A stretch of 64,000 nucleotides of DNA from Leucobacter denitrificans (lineage in GTDB: Bacteria > Actinomycetota > Actinomycetes > Actinomycetales > Microbacteriaceae). The translations under genes were made by a program, and so were the position numbers. Below the pieces are notes generated by a model that was not told the DNA's origin, ran no database searches, and was given only the letters and a program-made list of their open reading frames with translations. Every line of letters starts with the position of its first letter. Position 1 is the first letter of the stretch. This document shows, piece by piece, positions 35,787-46,660 of this stretch. Location of the stretch: assembly GCF_014396385.1 (NCBI RefSeq), contig NZ_CP060716.1, positions 434,001-498,000 of the forward strand. The letters run 5' to 3'.

Positions 35787-37874
35787 ATGGAAACCACCCG
35801 CAGCGTTCGTCCCTTCGAAGTCGTCAGCGAGTATGAACCGAACGGCGATCAGCCGCAGGCAATCGAGCAATTGGCTCGCCGCATCAACAATGGTGAGACA
35901 GACATTGTGCTGCTCGGCGCGACAGGCACCGGCAAGTCAGCGACGACCGCCTGGCTCATAGAGGCAGTACAGCGCCCGACTCTCGTGCTCGCCCATAACA
36001 AGACACTTGCTGCACAACTCGCAAACGAGTTCAGACAGTTGCTGCCGAACAATGCGGTCGAGTACTTCGTGAGCTATTACGACTACTACCAGCCCGAGGC
36101 GTATGTGCCTCAGACAGATACCTTTATCGAAAAGGACTCCTCGATTAATGCTGAGGTAGAGCGGCTGCGACACTCCACGACGAATGCACTGCTCAGTCGC
36201 CGCGACGTGGTTGTGGTGTCGACGGTCTCCTGCATCTACGGTTTGGGAAAGCCTGAGGAATACTACGAGGCGATGGTTCCGCTTGTCGTTGGCGATCGCC
36301 TTGATCGCGATGTGCTGCTCCGGCGCTTCGTCGACATGCAGTACCAGCGCAACGACATCGAGTTTGTTCGCGGTAACTTCAGGGTTCGTGGAGACACCGT
36401 CGAGATCATTCCAATGTACGAAGAACTTGCAATACGAATTGAATTCTTCGGCGATGAGATTGAAGCGCTCTATTACCTTCATCCCGTGTCGGGTGAAGTG
36501 ATCAAACAGGTCGAGTCGGTCTCTGTGTTCCCAGGGTCGCACTACGTCGCGAGCCGCAATGTTATGAACCGCGCGATGGGAACAATTGCAGACGAACTCG
36601 ACGAGCGGCTCGCAGAGCTTAAGCGACAGAACAAGCTCGTAGAAGAGCAGCGTCTGCGAATGCGCACCACTTTTGATCTCGAAATGATGGAACAGATCGG
36701 TTTCTGTTCGGGTATTGAGAACTACTCCCGACATATCGATGGTCGTCAAGCCGGCGAAGCACCCCACTGCCTCCTTGACTATTTTCCCGATGATTTCCTC
36801 GTCGTCATCGACGAGTCCCACGTCACAGTGCCGCAGATTGGTGCGATGTATGAGGGAGACTCGTCGCGTAAACGAACACTCGTCGAGCACGGCTTTCGTC
36901 TACCGAGTGCGCTCGACAATAGGCCACTCAAGTTTTCAGAGTTCAAAGACCGTGTCGGTCAAACGGTGTATCTCTCGGCCACTCCTGGCAAGTACGAGCT
37001 AGGTCTTGCCGATGGCGTTGTCGAGCAGATCATTCGACCAACCGGTCTTGTCGACCCGAAGATTGTGGTGAAACCGTCTGAGGGGCAGATCGATGATCTC
37101 CTTGAGGAGGTTCGACAAAGGGTCGAACGTGACGAACGTATTCTCGTCACGACCCTCACGAAGAAGATGGCCGAACAACTCACCACGTTCATGGAAGAGG
37201 CGGGCGTTCGGGTCCGTTACCTCCACTCCGATGTCGATACGTTACGTCGCGTCGAGCTTCTCACCGAACTTCGCGCTGGTGTTTTTGACGTGTTGGTTGG
37301 TATCAACCTGCTGCGAGAAGGCCTCGACCTGCCGGAGGTATCGCTCGTGGCAATTCTTGACGCCGACAAAGAAGGCTTCCTCAGATCTTCGACATCCCTC
37401 ATTCAGACAATTGGGCGTGCAGCACGAAATGTCGCCGGTGAAGTACACATGTACGCAGATCGAGTTACCCCGTCAATGCGGCTCGCCATTGATGAGACCG
37501 ACCGCAGACGCGAGCTACAGATCGCGTACAACACTGAGAACGGAATCGATCCACAACCGTTGCGCAAGCAAATTGGTGACATCACTGAGATTCTCAATCG
37601 CGAGGCCGCAGATACAGAAGAGGTGCTGTCTCACCGGGTTTCGCGACACGCACAAAAAGGTTCGACGCAACGCGCCAAAGGCAAGGCGGCTTCGCGTGCT
37701 GGCGCAATCGGTGCCGAGGGTGCTGAAAAGCTCGAGGAGCTCATCTCTGACCTCACGCAACAGATGCTACTCGCCGCTGAAGAGCTGAAATTCGAGCTGG
37801 CGGCGAGACTTCGCGACGAGGTTTCTGAACTTAAGCGCGAACTTCGCAGTATGGATGCGGCGGGTCACCTGTGA
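35787..37874 (+). CDS. uvrB: Excinuclease ABC subunit UvrB
   Basis: The damage-verifying helicase-like subunit of nucleotide excision repair. Walker A GATGTGKS is at 44-51, the beta-hairpin segment [14 protein letters not shown] follows, helicase motifs ([24 protein letters not shown]) are in order, and the UVR motif at the C-terminus ([17 protein letters not shown]) binds UvrC. Length 695 residues is normal. The start at 35787 fits the family and the proposed leaderless transcript. Confidence 0.97.
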   Translation: METTRSVRPFEVVSEYEPNGDQPQAIEQLARRINNGETDIVLLGATGTGKSATTAWLIEAVQRPTLVLAHNKTLAAQLANEFRQLLPNNAVEYFVSYYDYYQPEAYVPQTDTFIEKDSSINAEVERLRHSTTNALLSRRDVVVVSTVSCIYGLGKPEEYYEAMVPLVVGDRLDRDVLLRRFVDMQYQRNDIEFVRGNFRVRGDTVEIIPMYEELAIRIEFFGDEIEALYYLHPVSGEVIKQVESVSVFPGSHYVASRNVMNRAMGTIADELDERLAELKRQNKLVEEQRLRMRTTFDLEMMEQIGFCSGIENYSRHIDGRQAGEAPHCLLDYFPDDFLVVIDESHVTVPQIGAMYEGDSSRKRTLVEHGFRLPSALDNRPLKFSEFKDRVGQTVYLSATPGKYELGLADGVVEQIIRPTGLVDPKIVVKPSEGQIDDLLEEVRQRVERDERILVTTLTKKMAEQLTTFMEEAGVRVRYLHSDVDTLRRVELLTELRAGVFDVLVGINLLREGLDLPEVSLVAILDADKEGFLRSSTSLIQTIGRAARNVAGEVHMYADRVTPSMRLAIDETDRRRELQIAYNTENGIDPQPLRKQIGDITEILNREAADTEEVLSHRVSRHAQKGSTQRAKGKAASRAGAIGAEGAEKLEELISDLTQQMLLAAEELKFELAARLRDEVSELKRELRSMDAAGHL

Positions 37875-37897
37875 GTATCGTCAGGTCCGTGAGTTTA

Positions 37898-37915
37898 TTC
37901 GTAGCTATGTTCGAA
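37898..37915 (+). promoter_or_regulatory. Candidate LexA (SOS) box upstream of uvrA
   Basis: TTCGTAGCTATGTTCGAA has the right half GTTCGAA of the actinobacterial SOS box (GAAC-N4-GTTC core) and a degenerate left half TTCG-A-. It covers the -35 position of the uvrA promoter, where repressor binding would block RNA polymerase. Confidence 0.5.
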
Positions 37916-37933
37916 TAATTGAGATTAGCGCGA

Positions 37934-37939
37934 TACACT
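37934..37939 (+). promoter_or_regulatory. Putative -10 box placing uvrA on a leaderless mRNA
   Basis: TACACT is followed by six bases and the GTG start of uvrA. The hexamer TCGAAT 17 bases upstream lies inside the LexA-like box. Confidence 0.5.
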
Positions 37940-37945
37940 ACGTGA

Positions 37946-40852
37946 GTGAGTTCGAACACCAAAATCCGTTCATCTGCTACCCACGCGAAGATTAATGTGC
38001 AGGGCGCGCGCGTTCATAATCTTCAAAACGTTGATCTTTCGATTCCGCGCGATTCGCTTGTCGTGTTCACCGGCCTGTCGGGGAGTGGCAAGTCGAGCCT
38101 GGCGTTCGACACTATTTTTGCCGAAGGCCAACGCCGCTATGTCGAGTCGCTAAGCGCCTATGCCCGCCAGTTTCTCGGGCAAGTAGATCGTCCAGACGTC
38201 GACTTCATTGAGGGTCTCAGCCCAGCAGTCTCGATTGACCAAAAGTCAACGAACCGCAACCCTCGTTCAACTGTAGGAACGATCACCGAAATCTACGACT
38301 ACATGCGCTTACTCTGGGCACGCGTTGGAATTCCGCACTGTGCCGAGTGCGGCGAACGCATTGAATCGCAAACAGTGCAGCAAATCGCCGATCGGCTGAT
38401 GACACTGCCGGAGCGAACAAGGTACCAAGTGCTCGCGCCCGTAGTCAGCAAAAAGAAGGGTGAGTTCGTAGACCTGTTCCAAGACCTTGCGGCGAGTGGG
38501 TACTCTCGCGCGATCGTCGATGGCGAGCTCATTCAACTAAGTGATCCGCCAAAACTGAAGAAGCAGATCAAGCATGACATCTCGGTCGTGGTGGATAGGC
38601 TGGTTGCCTCGCCCGACGGCCTAGGACGCCTTACGGACTCACTTGAAACTGCGCTGAAGCTTGCTGGCGGCACTGTCACGATCGACTATGTCGATGCCGA
38701 TGAGCACGCAGCCGATCGAACGCAAACCTTTTCAGAGAACCTGTCTTGCCCGAATCAACATCCGGTGCAGCTCTCCGAGATCGAGCCGCGAACCTTTTCC
38801 TTCAATGCGCCATTTGGTGCTTGTCCGACCTGCTCCGGGCTCGGTACCAGCATGTCAGTAGATGAAGACTTGGTGCTCGGAGACCCCGTGCTCTCGATTT
38901 CCGAGGGCGTCATTGTGCCGTGGACGAGCCAAGGCAAGAGCCTGTACCAGTACTACGAAAAACTTTTGGTCGGTCTCTCAAACGATCTCGACTTCTCACT
39001 GAACACTCCGTGGGAGCAGCTGAGCTCAGAAGTCCAAGAAGCAGTGCTTCACGGTAATAACTTCAAAGTGAATGTGCGTTGGCGAAACCGGTTTGGCCGC
39101 GAAGTAAAGTACTCGAGTGGCTTTGAAGGGGTTATCCCGTTTATCGAACGTCAGTACGCTGAGGCCGAGAGCGACAACAAGCGAGATCGTTGGGCAGAGT
39201 TTCTTCGAGAGGTCCCATGCCACGCGTGTAACGGACAACGACTCAAGCCCGAGGTTCTCGCCGTCACCGTGAACGGTGAATCGATTGCAGATGTCGGCGA
39301 ATTCAGCCTCACAGATGCGAAGCGATTCTTTGATGAAGTCACGCTCACAGAGCGTGAAGCAAAGATTGCGGCACAGGTTCTTCGAGAGATCCGGTTACGG
39401 TTTGACTTCCTTATCGAGGTCGGACTCGGATACCTTACCCTCGCCAGGGCAGCTGGCACGCTCTCTGGCGGTGAAGCGCAGCGGATTCGACTTGCGACGC
39501 AGATCGGTTCGGGCCTGACTGGCGTGCTGTATGTGCTTGATGAGCCCTCGATCGGGCTTCATCAGCGCGATAATCGCAGGCTCATTGAAACGCTTATCAA
39601 GCTCAGAGACTTGGGTAACACGCTCATCGTCGTAGAACACGATGAAGAGACAATCGAGGCCGCTGACTGGATCGTCGACATCGGACCGGGGGCAGGCGTA
39701 GAGGGCGGCACAGTCGTCCACTCAGGCGAGCTGCAGGGGCTGCTTTCTCGCCCAGATTCGATCACCGGCGACTACCTTACTGGTCGGCGTTCAATCGCTA
39801 CTCCACGCAAACGCCGTAAGCGAGACAAGCAACGTGAAGTCACCGTTGTCGGAGCACGGTCGAATAATCTTAAGAATGTCGACGTCACTTTCCCTCTCGG
39901 CGTAATGACCGCAGTAACTGGGGTATCCGGAAGCGGTAAATCTACCCTGGTGAACGACATCCTTTATCGAGTTATGGCGAATCAACTTAACGGTGCGCGA
40001 TTGGTGCCCGGCAAGCACACCCGGGTCACTGGGCTTGAGCACCTTGACAAGGTTGTGCATGTGGATCAGGCTCCGATTGGCCGCACTCCTCGGTCAAACC
40101 CTGCGACCTACACTGGCGTGTTCGACAAAATCCGCAACTTGTTCGCTGAGACGCCAGAAGCCAAAACACGCGGGTATCTACCTGGCAGGTTCAGCTTCAA
40201 TGTGAAGGGTGGTCGCTGCGAAGCATGCTCAGGCGATGGCACATTGAAGATCGAGATGAACTTTCTTCCAGATGTCTATGTTGCGTGTGAGGTGTGCGAG
40301 GGCAAGCGCTACAACCGCGAGACGCTCCAGGTGAGGTACAAGGGCAAGAACATTTCCGAGGTGCTCGAATTGCCCATTGCAGAAGCCGAAGAATTCTTCG
40401 AACCCATCTCCTCAATCCACCGATACATGAAAACGCTCGTCGACGTCGGCCTTGGCTACGTTCGGCTTGGACAGAGCGCCACGACGCTTTCTGGCGGCGA
40501 AGCACAGCGTGTGAAGCTCGCCACCGAGTTGCAAAAGCGATCAAATGGTCGAAGCATTTATGTGCTCGACGAGCCTACGACGGGCCTACATTTTGAAGAC
40601 GTCAGAAAGCTCTTGCTCGTGTTGAACGGTCTCGTTGACAAGGGCAACACCGTAATTACCATCGAACACAATCTCGACGTGATACGCAGCGCGGACTGGG
40701 TCATTGATCTCGGCCCAGAGGGCGGATCTGGGGGAGGCACGGTGCTCGCCACCGGAACACCGGAGCAAATTGCGAAGCATGAGGAAAGCTACACGGGACA
40801 ATTTCTCGCAGAGGTTCTCGGGAAGGATCGTTCAGTAAAGGCATCTGCGTGA
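37946..40852 (+). CDS. uvrA: Excinuclease ABC subunit UvrA
   Basis: The ABC-type damage sensor that loads UvrB. It has two ATPase halves, with Walker [10 protein letters not shown] at 43-51 and GVSGSGKST near 660, and two LSGGEAQR signatures. Zinc cysteines appear in the [22 protein letters not shown] and CEVCEGKR pairs. Length 968 residues is typical. The GTG start is preferred, since the expected transcription start coincides with it. It is 71 bases after uvrB, with its own SOS-like control, and overlaps uvrC by 4 bases. Confidence 0.97.
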   Translation: MSSNTKIRSSATHAKINVQGARVHNLQNVDLSIPRDSLVVFTGLSGSGKSSLAFDTIFAEGQRRYVESLSAYARQFLGQVDRPDVDFIEGLSPAVSIDQKSTNRNPRSTVGTITEIYDYMRLLWARVGIPHCAECGERIESQTVQQIADRLMTLPERTRYQVLAPVVSKKKGEFVDLFQDLAASGYSRAIVDGELIQLSDPPKLKKQIKHDISVVVDRLVASPDGLGRLTDSLETALKLAGGTVTIDYVDADEHAADRTQTFSENLSCPNQHPVQLSEIEPRTFSFNAPFGACPTCSGLGTSMSVDEDLVLGDPVLSISEGVIVPWTSQGKSLYQYYEKLLVGLSNDLDFSLNTPWEQLSSEVQEAVLHGNNFKVNVRWRNRFGREVKYSSGFEGVIPFIERQYAEAESDNKRDRWAEFLREVPCHACNGQRLKPEVLAVTVNGESIADVGEFSLTDAKRFFDEVTLTEREAKIAAQVLREIRLRFDFLIEVGLGYLTLARAAGTLSGGEAQRIRLATQIGSGLTGVLYVLDEPSIGLHQRDNRRLIETLIKLRDLGNTLIVVEHDEETIEAADWIVDIGPGAGVEGGTVVHSGELQGLLSRPDSITGDYLTGRRSIATPRKRRKRDKQREVTVVGARSNNLKNVDVTFPLGVMTAVTGVSGSGKSTLVNDILYRVMANQLNGARLVPGKHTRVTGLEHLDKVVHVDQAPIGRTPRSNPATYTGVFDKIRNLFAETPEAKTRGYLPGRFSFNVKGGRCEACSGDGTLKIEMNFLPDVYVACEVCEGKRYNRETLQVRYKGKNISEVLELPIAEAEEFFEPISSIHRYMKTLVDVGLGYVRLGQSATTLSGGEAQRVKLATELQKRSNGRSIYVLDEPTTGLHFEDVRKLLLVLNGLVDKGNTVITIEHNLDVIRSADWVIDLGPEGGSGGGTVLATGTPEQIAKHEESYTGQFLAEVLGKDRSVKASA

Positions 40853-42786
40853 CCGAGGAGCGCATCGACTGGCGAAGTCGGGATCGACGCGACGCTTTTA
40901 AACCCGCCGCGGGCGAGATTCCGACGAGCCCAGGAGTCTACCGATTTTCCGACCCTCAGGGGCGGGTGCTCTACATTGGTAAGGCGAAGAACCTCAGGGC
41001 GAGGCTGTCCAACTACTTCCAGCCGCTACGTTCGCTTCAACCGAGAACTCAGCGAATGCTTTCGCTCGCAACTCAGGTTGATTGGACAGTCGTTGCGAGT
41101 GACACTGAATCGCTCGTGCTCGAGCACACGTGGATCACCCAATTCAAGCCCCCATTTAATGTTCAATTTAAAGACGACAAAACCTACCCATATCTTGCAG
41201 TAACGCTCGGGGAAGAAGCGCCTCGCCTCATCATCACTCGCAATGAGAAAATCAAACGAGCAAAGTATTTTGGCCCATTTCCTAAGGTGTGGGCAATTCG
41301 CGAGACCGCTGCGTTGCTGCAGCAAGCGTTCCCGATCCGCACTTGCAACGACGCGGACTATAAGCGTGCGATGCAATCGGGAAAACCCTGCCTCCCTAGC
41401 CAGATTGGCCAGTGTGGTGGCCCCTGTTCGCAATCAATCTCCATAGAGGACCACCGCGCACGCGTGAATGAGCTCGTGGCGTTTCTTGGTGGAAATTATC
41501 AGGCACAGTTTCGCAAGTTGCAGCGTGAAATGCGTGAGGCCGCCGCGGAGCAGAGGTATGAAGATGCTGCGAAGCTTCGCGACCAGGTTTCGGCCGTTGA
41601 ACACGTTATGGAAAAGAATGCCATCGTGCTTGGCCACGATGTCGATCTTGACGTTTTTGGGCTGCGCTCTGATGAACTTTCTGCCGCCGTGCACCAGTTC
41701 ATCATCAGGGGTGGTCGAGTGCGCGGCGAACGCAGCTGGATTGTAGACGTAGAACTCGATGACTCGCCAGGCAGGCTCCTTGAGCAGGTTCTGCAAACGG
41801 CATATGAGGGGGAAAGGGAACCACCTCCCGAGATCTTGGTATCTATTCAGCCCGATGAGACTTCCGGCCTCGAACAGGCGCTCTCGAGTCAGCGACCGCG
41901 CCGCGGCCAGGTGCGAATTCGTGTGCCAGAGCGCGGAGACAAGGCACAGCTCATGGAGCGCGCACGTCTAAATGCCGGAGAGAACCTGGTGCGGTACAAG
42001 ATGAAGCGTGCTGCCGACATCACCTCCCGCACTGATGCACTTGCAGAGTTGCAGTCGGCGCTCGGCATGAGCGAGGCACCGCTGAGAATTGAATGCATTG
42101 ATGTCTCACACCTTCAAGGAACCGGGGTCGTTGCTTCCCTTGTCGTTTTTGAGGATGGAACGCCTGCGAAGAGTGAGTATCGAAAATACCGAATCGAAGA
42201 AACTCGAGATGATACTGACTCGATTTACCAAGTCGTCTCTCGAAGAGCCGCTCAGTTGAACCAGCTAGCCATTTCTGGTGAACTTCCCACCGGCGCGTAT
42301 CGCGCGAGACCGCACCTGCTTATTGTGGACGGTGGCGAGCCACAGGTGAAGGCTGCTCACAGGGCCCTCAGCGAAGCCGGAATAGACGACTTGGCGCTAT
42401 GCGGAATTGCGAAAAGGCTCGAAGAGATATGGCTTCCTGAAGATCCATACCCTGTCATTCTTCCGCGAGCAAGCGAAGCACTTTTTCTTGTTCAGCGAAT
42501 TCGCGACGAGGCGCATCGCTTTGCAATCACGTTCCAACGAAAACGACGCAGCACCGCGATCGCGTCTCAGCTCGCAGAGGTTCCGGGGCTCGGGCCGAAG
42601 CGTGTGCAGCAGTTGCTTCGCCATTTTGGATCGGCAACTCGTTTGCGATCCGCTTCTGTTGACGAACTTACCGCGTTACCAGGCATTGGGTCGCGTATGG
42701 CCGAGCACATCGTCAAGCACGTCGCGGGGTCCGAAGCCAACACCGCTAACGCTAAGCTTGAGGGTGCAGAATCTAACGTCGATTGA
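40849..42786 (+). CDS. uvrC: Excinuclease ABC subunit UvrC
   Basis: The nuclease that cuts both sides of the lesion. It has the GIY-YIG domain ([22 protein letters not shown]), the UVR motif near 235, the RNase-H-like second nuclease domain containing [10 protein letters not shown], and two C-terminal helix-hairpin-helix motifs ([16 protein letters not shown] and [15 protein letters not shown]). Length 645 residues. GTG 40849 overlaps the uvrA stop, so the two are coupled. Confidence 0.97.
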   Translation: MTEERIDWRSRDRRDAFKPAAGEIPTSPGVYRFSDPQGRVLYIGKAKNLRARLSNYFQPLRSLQPRTQRMLSLATQVDWTVVASDTESLVLEHTWITQFKPPFNVQFKDDKTYPYLAVTLGEEAPRLIITRNEKIKRAKYFGPFPKVWAIRETAALLQQAFPIRTCNDADYKRAMQSGKPCLPSQIGQCGGPCSQSISIEDHRARVNELVAFLGGNYQAQFRKLQREMREAAAEQRYEDAAKLRDQVSAVEHVMEKNAIVLGHDVDLDVFGLRSDELSAAVHQFIIRGGRVRGERSWIVDVELDDSPGRLLEQVLQTAYEGEREPPPEILVSIQPDETSGLEQALSSQRPRRGQVRIRVPERGDKAQLMERARLNAGENLVRYKMKRAADITSRTDALAELQSALGMSEAPLRIECIDVSHLQGTGVVASLVVFEDGTPAKSEYRKYRIEETRDDTDSIYQVVSRRAAQLNQLAISGELPTGAYRARPHLLIVDGGEPQVKAAHRALSEAGIDDLALCGIAKRLEEIWLPEDPYPVILPRASEALFLVQRIRDEAHRFAITFQRKRRSTAIASQLAEVPGLGPKRVQQLLRHFGSATRLRSASVDELTALPGIGSRMAEHIVKHVAGSEANTANAKLEGAESNVD

Positions 42787-42798
42787 GAGGGGAAGACG

Positions 42799-43677
42799 AT
42801 GAGTGAAGCACTCAACGGGCAAGAAATCTTGATCGTCACCGGAATGTCTGGCGCGGGACGAAGCACGGTCGCCAACTCCCTCGAAGATCTTGGGTGGTAC
42901 GTCGTAGATAATCTGCCGCTCTCAATGGTGAAAACGTTGGCTGACATGGCCGACCGTTCTGGGGGAGCGCTCCCACGCATTGCCGCGGTAGTTGATGTTC
43001 GCGGCCGTGACCTATTCGCAGACATCCAAGAAACTGTGAATGAGTTGCGGCACACCGCAACCGTTCGGGTGATATTCCTCGACGCTACTGATGAAACACT
43101 GGTGCGTCGGTATGAGAGCGTCAGGCGACCACATCCACTGCAAGTTGAAGCAGGTGGATTGCTCGAGGGAATCCGCCTCGAACGCGAACGTGCTCAGGAG
43201 TTGCGTGCGACGAGCGACGTTGTCGTCGATACGTCGAGTTACAACGTGCACGAACTCACAACAGCAACGCGCGAAATGTTCTCTTCGGAAGATGTGCCAG
43301 GGCTCCAGCTGACGGTAATGAGCTTCGGATTCAAGTACGGCGCACCCACAGACGTCGACCTGATGGCCGACATGAGATTTCTTCCCAACCCTTTCTGGGA
43401 AACTGATCTACGCGCGCTTACCGGAGTCGATCCGGCTGTGAAAGACTATGTACTCAGCCGCGAAGGCGCGAGCGAGTTCATCGACGCATACGTCAAGGCC
43501 CTCACTCCGGTGTTTGCTGGGTTCCAGCGGGAGAATAAGCGCCATGCGTCTCTTGCAGTTGGTTGTACTGGCGGGAAGCACCGTTCGGTCGCCGTTGCGC
43601 GCGAACTTGCGGATCGCCTTGCCGGACTGCCAGGAGTCAGTGTGCAATTGCGCCACCGTGACCTCGGTCGCGAATAG
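42799..43677 (+). CDS. rapZ: RapZ-family nucleotide-binding protein
   Basis: A P-loop protein of 292 residues. In E. coli RapZ adapts RNase E to small RNAs of amino-sugar control; in actinobacteria the role is less clear, but the gene is conserved beside whiA and uvrC. The Walker A region is GMSGAGRST at 15-23, with arginine where the usual lysine stands, as in several actinobacterial members. The C-terminal signature GCTGGKHRSV is intact. GAGGGGAAG precedes the ATG. Confidence 0.93.
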   Translation: MSEALNGQEILIVTGMSGAGRSTVANSLEDLGWYVVDNLPLSMVKTLADMADRSGGALPRIAAVVDVRGRDLFADIQETVNELRHTATVRVIFLDATDETLVRRYESVRRPHPLQVEAGGLLEGIRLERERAQELRATSDVVVDTSSYNVHELTTATREMFSSEDVPGLQLTVMSFGFKYGAPTDVDLMADMRFLPNPFWETDLRALTGVDPAVKDYVLSREGASEFIDAYVKALTPVFAGFQRENKRHASLAVGCTGGKHRSVAVARELADRLAGLPGVSVQLRHRDLGRE

Positions 43678-43735
43678 TAAAGGTTGCGCTCATACTTACT
43701 TCTACTGTTGATCGTTGTTTTTGAAAGGAACATCT

Positions 43736-44725
43736 GTGCCGACTACCGCCGACGTCATGAGCGAGCTTGTGAGGCTCCCCGTGCAACGGACTGGAGAGCG
43801 AATGGCAGAACTCGCCACGGTGCTTCGCCTGTCCGGCGGCCTGCACACCATAAATGGACGCATCGCGCTTGAAGCCGAGCTCCACACGCCACAGAGCGTG
43901 CAGCGTGTGCGCAAAGACCTTATGGAACTGTACGGTGTGCGCGCCGAGGCCAAGCAGCTTCCGCCAACCAGCGTTCGCCCTGGATCACCGCAATTCCTAG
44001 TTCGTGTGCTCGATGGAGAAACGCTCGCACGCCAGCTCGGACTCATGGATCAGCGTCGGAGGCCGATTCGCGGTCTTCCGAACCGTGTCACCACTGGTGA
44101 CGCTGGAGAACTCGCAGCTGCGCTCCGAGGGGCGTTCCTGTCGCGAGGCAAGATTACGCCTCCGGGCAGAACAGTGAGCCTCGAAATTACTTGCCCGAGC
44201 AGCGAGACATCCATGGCCCTCGTTGGTGCTGCGAGCCGCATCGGTATCGACGCGAAGGGCCGTGAGATCCGCGGAGTCGCGAAGCTTCTCGTTCGAGATG
44301 GTGAGTCTATCGGTGAGCTTCTCGGCGCGATGGGCGCAGTGCGATCCCGCGAGGCCTGGGACGAGCTACGCAAGGCGAGGGAGACGCGCGCTACCGCAAA
44401 CCGTCTGGTGAACTTCGATGATGCGAATCTCAGGCGTTCGGCGCAAGCATCGGTTGCAGCCTGCGCGCGGGTCGAGCGTGCTCTTGAGATTCTCGGCGAG
44501 TCAGTGCCCGAGCATCTGAATTACGCTGGGCAACTGCGTTTGTCTAACCGCGAAGCGAGCCTTGACGAACTCGGAGCACGCGCTGTACCCCCGCTCACGA
44601 AAGACGCGATTGCCGGCCGCATTCGTCGCCTACTCGCAATGGCAGATAAAGCCGCCGACGAGCAGGGCATACCGAACACCGAAGCCAGCATTCCTGACGT
44701 TTTGGATCAGATCGACTCTATCTAG
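43736..44725 (+). CDS. whiA: DNA-binding protein WhiA
   Basis: A sporulation/cell-division regulator family member of about 329 residues, with an N-terminal degenerate LAGLIDADG homing-endonuclease-like fold (residues about 20-190) and a C-terminal helix-turn-helix (LRLSNREASLDELG). Non-sporulating actinobacteria keep it for cell-cycle control. GTG 43736 is chosen because GAAAGGAA lies 6 bases upstream and homologues start close to TADVMSELVRL; the frame is open from 43715. Confidence 0.93.
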   Translation: MPTTADVMSELVRLPVQRTGERMAELATVLRLSGGLHTINGRIALEAELHTPQSVQRVRKDLMELYGVRAEAKQLPPTSVRPGSPQFLVRVLDGETLARQLGLMDQRRRPIRGLPNRVTTGDAGELAAALRGAFLSRGKITPPGRTVSLEITCPSSETSMALVGAASRIGIDAKGREIRGVAKLLVRDGESIGELLGAMGAVRSREAWDELRKARETRATANRLVNFDDANLRRSAQASVAACARVERALEILGESVPEHLNYAGQLRLSNREASLDELGARAVPPLTKDAIAGRIRRLLAMADKAADEQGIPNTEASIPDVLDQIDSI

Positions 44726-44763
44726 CTGGCAGCGAACACCTCCCGCTTATCCCTTTCCAGCAA

Positions 44764-44769
44764 TAGACT
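44764..44769 (+). promoter_or_regulatory. Putative -10 box for sodA
   Basis: TAGACT lies 33 bases before the sodA ATG, giving a short leader that contains GGAG ahead of the start. Confidence 0.4.
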
Positions 44770-44802
44770 GGGATCGCCAAAACTCAAGAGAATGGAGCTG
44801 CA

Positions 44803-45420
44803 ATGACCGCATACTCACTCCCAGAACTACCGTATGATTACGCTGCGCTCGAGCCGCATATCAGCGGCAAGATCATGGAACTGCACCACAGCAAGCACCA
44901 CAATGCTTACGTCACCGGCGCGAATGCTGCGCTCGAAGCACTTGCCGAGGCCCGTGACTCGGGAAACCTCGCCAACGTAAACAAGCTCGAGAAAGATCTC
45001 GCCTTCAACCTTGGCGGTCACGTTAACCACTCGATCTTCTGGACCAACCTCTCGCCTGAGGGTGGCGGACAGCCAGAGGGCGAGCTGAAGGCAGCAATCG
45101 ACGAGTTCTTTGGCTCGTTTGAGAAGTTCCAGGCGCACTTCGCGGCAGTAGCTGCGGGGATCCAGGGCTCTGGCTGGGCTGTGCTCAGCTGGGATGTGCT
45201 CGGTTCGCGTTTGATCGTGCAGCAGCTCTTCGACCAGCAGAGCAATACAGCACAGGGCACGATTCCACTCTTCCAGCTCGACATGTGGGAGCACGCGTTC
45301 TACCTCGATTACCTGAACGTGAAGGCCGACTACATCAAGGCTGCGTGGAATATCGCAAACTGGGAGAATGTCGCGAAGCGCTTCGAAGCTGCACGCACGC
45401 AGACTCGCGGCCTTATTTAA
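44803..45420 (+). CDS. sodA: Superoxide dismutase (Fe/Mn family)
   Basis: Destroys superoxide. The metal ligands are in LHHSKHHNAY, GGHVNHSIFW and LDMWEHAFYLDY. QGSGW and the absence of Fe-type markers suggest manganese, but metal cannot be decided from this alone. Length 205 residues. It stands directly between whiA and pgk, where many actinobacteria have gapA (alone or after sodA). Confidence 0.95.
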   Translation: MTAYSLPELPYDYAALEPHISGKIMELHHSKHHNAYVTGANAALEALAEARDSGNLANVNKLEKDLAFNLGGHVNHSIFWTNLSPEGGGQPEGELKAAIDEFFGSFEKFQAHFAAVAAGIQGSGWAVLSWDVLGSRLIVQQLFDQQSNTAQGTIPLFQLDMWEHAFYLDYLNVKADYIKAAWNIANWENVAKRFEAARTQTRGLI

Positions 45421-45442
45421 TCCCACTCACCCTTTAGGAATT

Positions 45443-46660
45443 ATGCGCACCATTGCTTCACTCGGCCCGCTGCGGTCGAAAACGGTTATTGTCCGTTGTG
45501 ATTTGAACGTACCCCTCGCCGATGACGCACATGGTGGCAAAGTCATTACCGACGATGGGCGGATCCGCGCCTCACTCACGACGATTCGCGAACTGCGAGA
45601 GTCGGGGGCGCGGATCGTGCTCGTCAGTCACCTGGGGCGCCCGAAGGGTGCTCCGGATCCACAATTTTCACTAGCGCCGGTCGCCGCGAGAATGCAGGAG
45701 CTCCTGGGAACGCCTGTAGCGTTTGTCGGTGAAACCGTCGGAGATCAGGCGTCAGCTTCGATCGAAGCACTGCAAGATGGTGAGATCGTTCTCCTTGAAA
45801 ATCTCCGGTTCAATCCAGGGGAGACGAGCAAGGACGAGCAAGAACGTAGTGCGTTCGCGGCTCAGCTCGCAAAGCACGCTGACGTATTCATTTCTGACGG
45901 GTTCGGGGTCGTGCACCGCAAGCAAGCGAGTGTGTACGAGCTTGCAAGGCTCCTGCCGAGTGCAGCAGGGCGACTGGTCGCGGCAGAACTCGAGGTGTTG
46001 AGGCGGCTTACTGAGGATGCGCAGAAGCCGTATGCTGTCGTGCTCGGCGGCTCAAAGGTCTCAGACAAGCTTGGCGTCATCGCTCATCTCCTCGAGCGTG
46101 TGGATTCACTCCTCATCGGCGGCGGGATGGTCTTTACATTCCTCGCAGCGAAAGGCCACAAGGTGGCCTCCAGCCTCCTTGAAGAAGATCAACTGGAAAC
46201 AGTGCGCGGATACTTGAGCGAGGCTGAGCGGCGCGGAGTACGAATCGTACTTCCCACCGACATCGTCGTTGCTGATTCGTTCGCTGCCGATGCCGAACAC
46301 GAAGTAATACCAGCAGACGCGATCGAAACAAGCTCGTTTGGTGCGAGTGGAATTGGGCTCGACATAGGCCCCGAGTCAGCACGGTCATTCGCTACAGAAA
46401 TCACCGACGCGAAAACTGTCTTTTGGAACGGGCCTATGGGCGTCTTTGAGATGGAAGCTTTCTCTCACGGAACTCGCGCCATTGCCAAGGCATTGACCGA
46501 GACGGCCGGTTTCACAGTCGTCGGTGGCGGAGATTCAGCCGCCGCTGTGCGCACACTCGGTTTTGCAGACAACGAGTTCGGACACATTTCTACCGGGGGA
46601 GGCGCAAGCCTCGAGTTCCTTGAAGGCAAGACACTTCCGGGGTTAGAGGTACTTTCATGA
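45443..46660 (+). CDS. pgk: Phosphoglycerate kinase
   Basis: The glycolytic kinase that makes ATP from 1,3-bisphosphoglycerate. IVRCDLNVPL binds the substrate near residue 17, and WNGPMGVFEMEAF and GGGDSAAAVR bind nucleotide. Length 405 residues. ATG 45443 has AGGA only 3 bases upstream, which is short but usable; the frame is open upstream into sodA. The stop overlaps tpiA by 4 bases (ATGA). The expected neighbour gapA is missing. Confidence 0.96.
   Translation: MRTIASLGPLRSKTVIVRCDLNVPLADDAHGGKVITDDGRIRASLTTIRELRESGARIVLVSHLGRPKGAPDPQFSLAPVAARMQELLGTPVAFVGETVGDQASASIEALQDGEIVLLENLRFNPGETSKDEQERSAFAAQLAKHADVFISDGFGVVHRKQASVYELARLLPSAAGRLVAAELEVLRRLTEDAQKPYAVVLGGSKVSDKLGVIAHLLERVDSLLIGGGMVFTFLAAKGHKVASSLLEEDQLETVRGYLSEAERRGVRIVLPTDIVVADSFAADAEHEVIPADAIETSSFGASGIGLDIGPESARSFATEITDAKTVFWNGPMGVFEMEAFSHGTRAIAKALTETAGFTVVGGGDSAAAVRTLGFADNEFGHISTGGGASLEFLEGKTLPGLEVLS

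Noticed and set aside
35937..36890. 317-codon open frame antisense to uvrB
   Set aside because: It lies wholly inside uvrB, has no homology-like motifs and reflects codon bias of the real gene.
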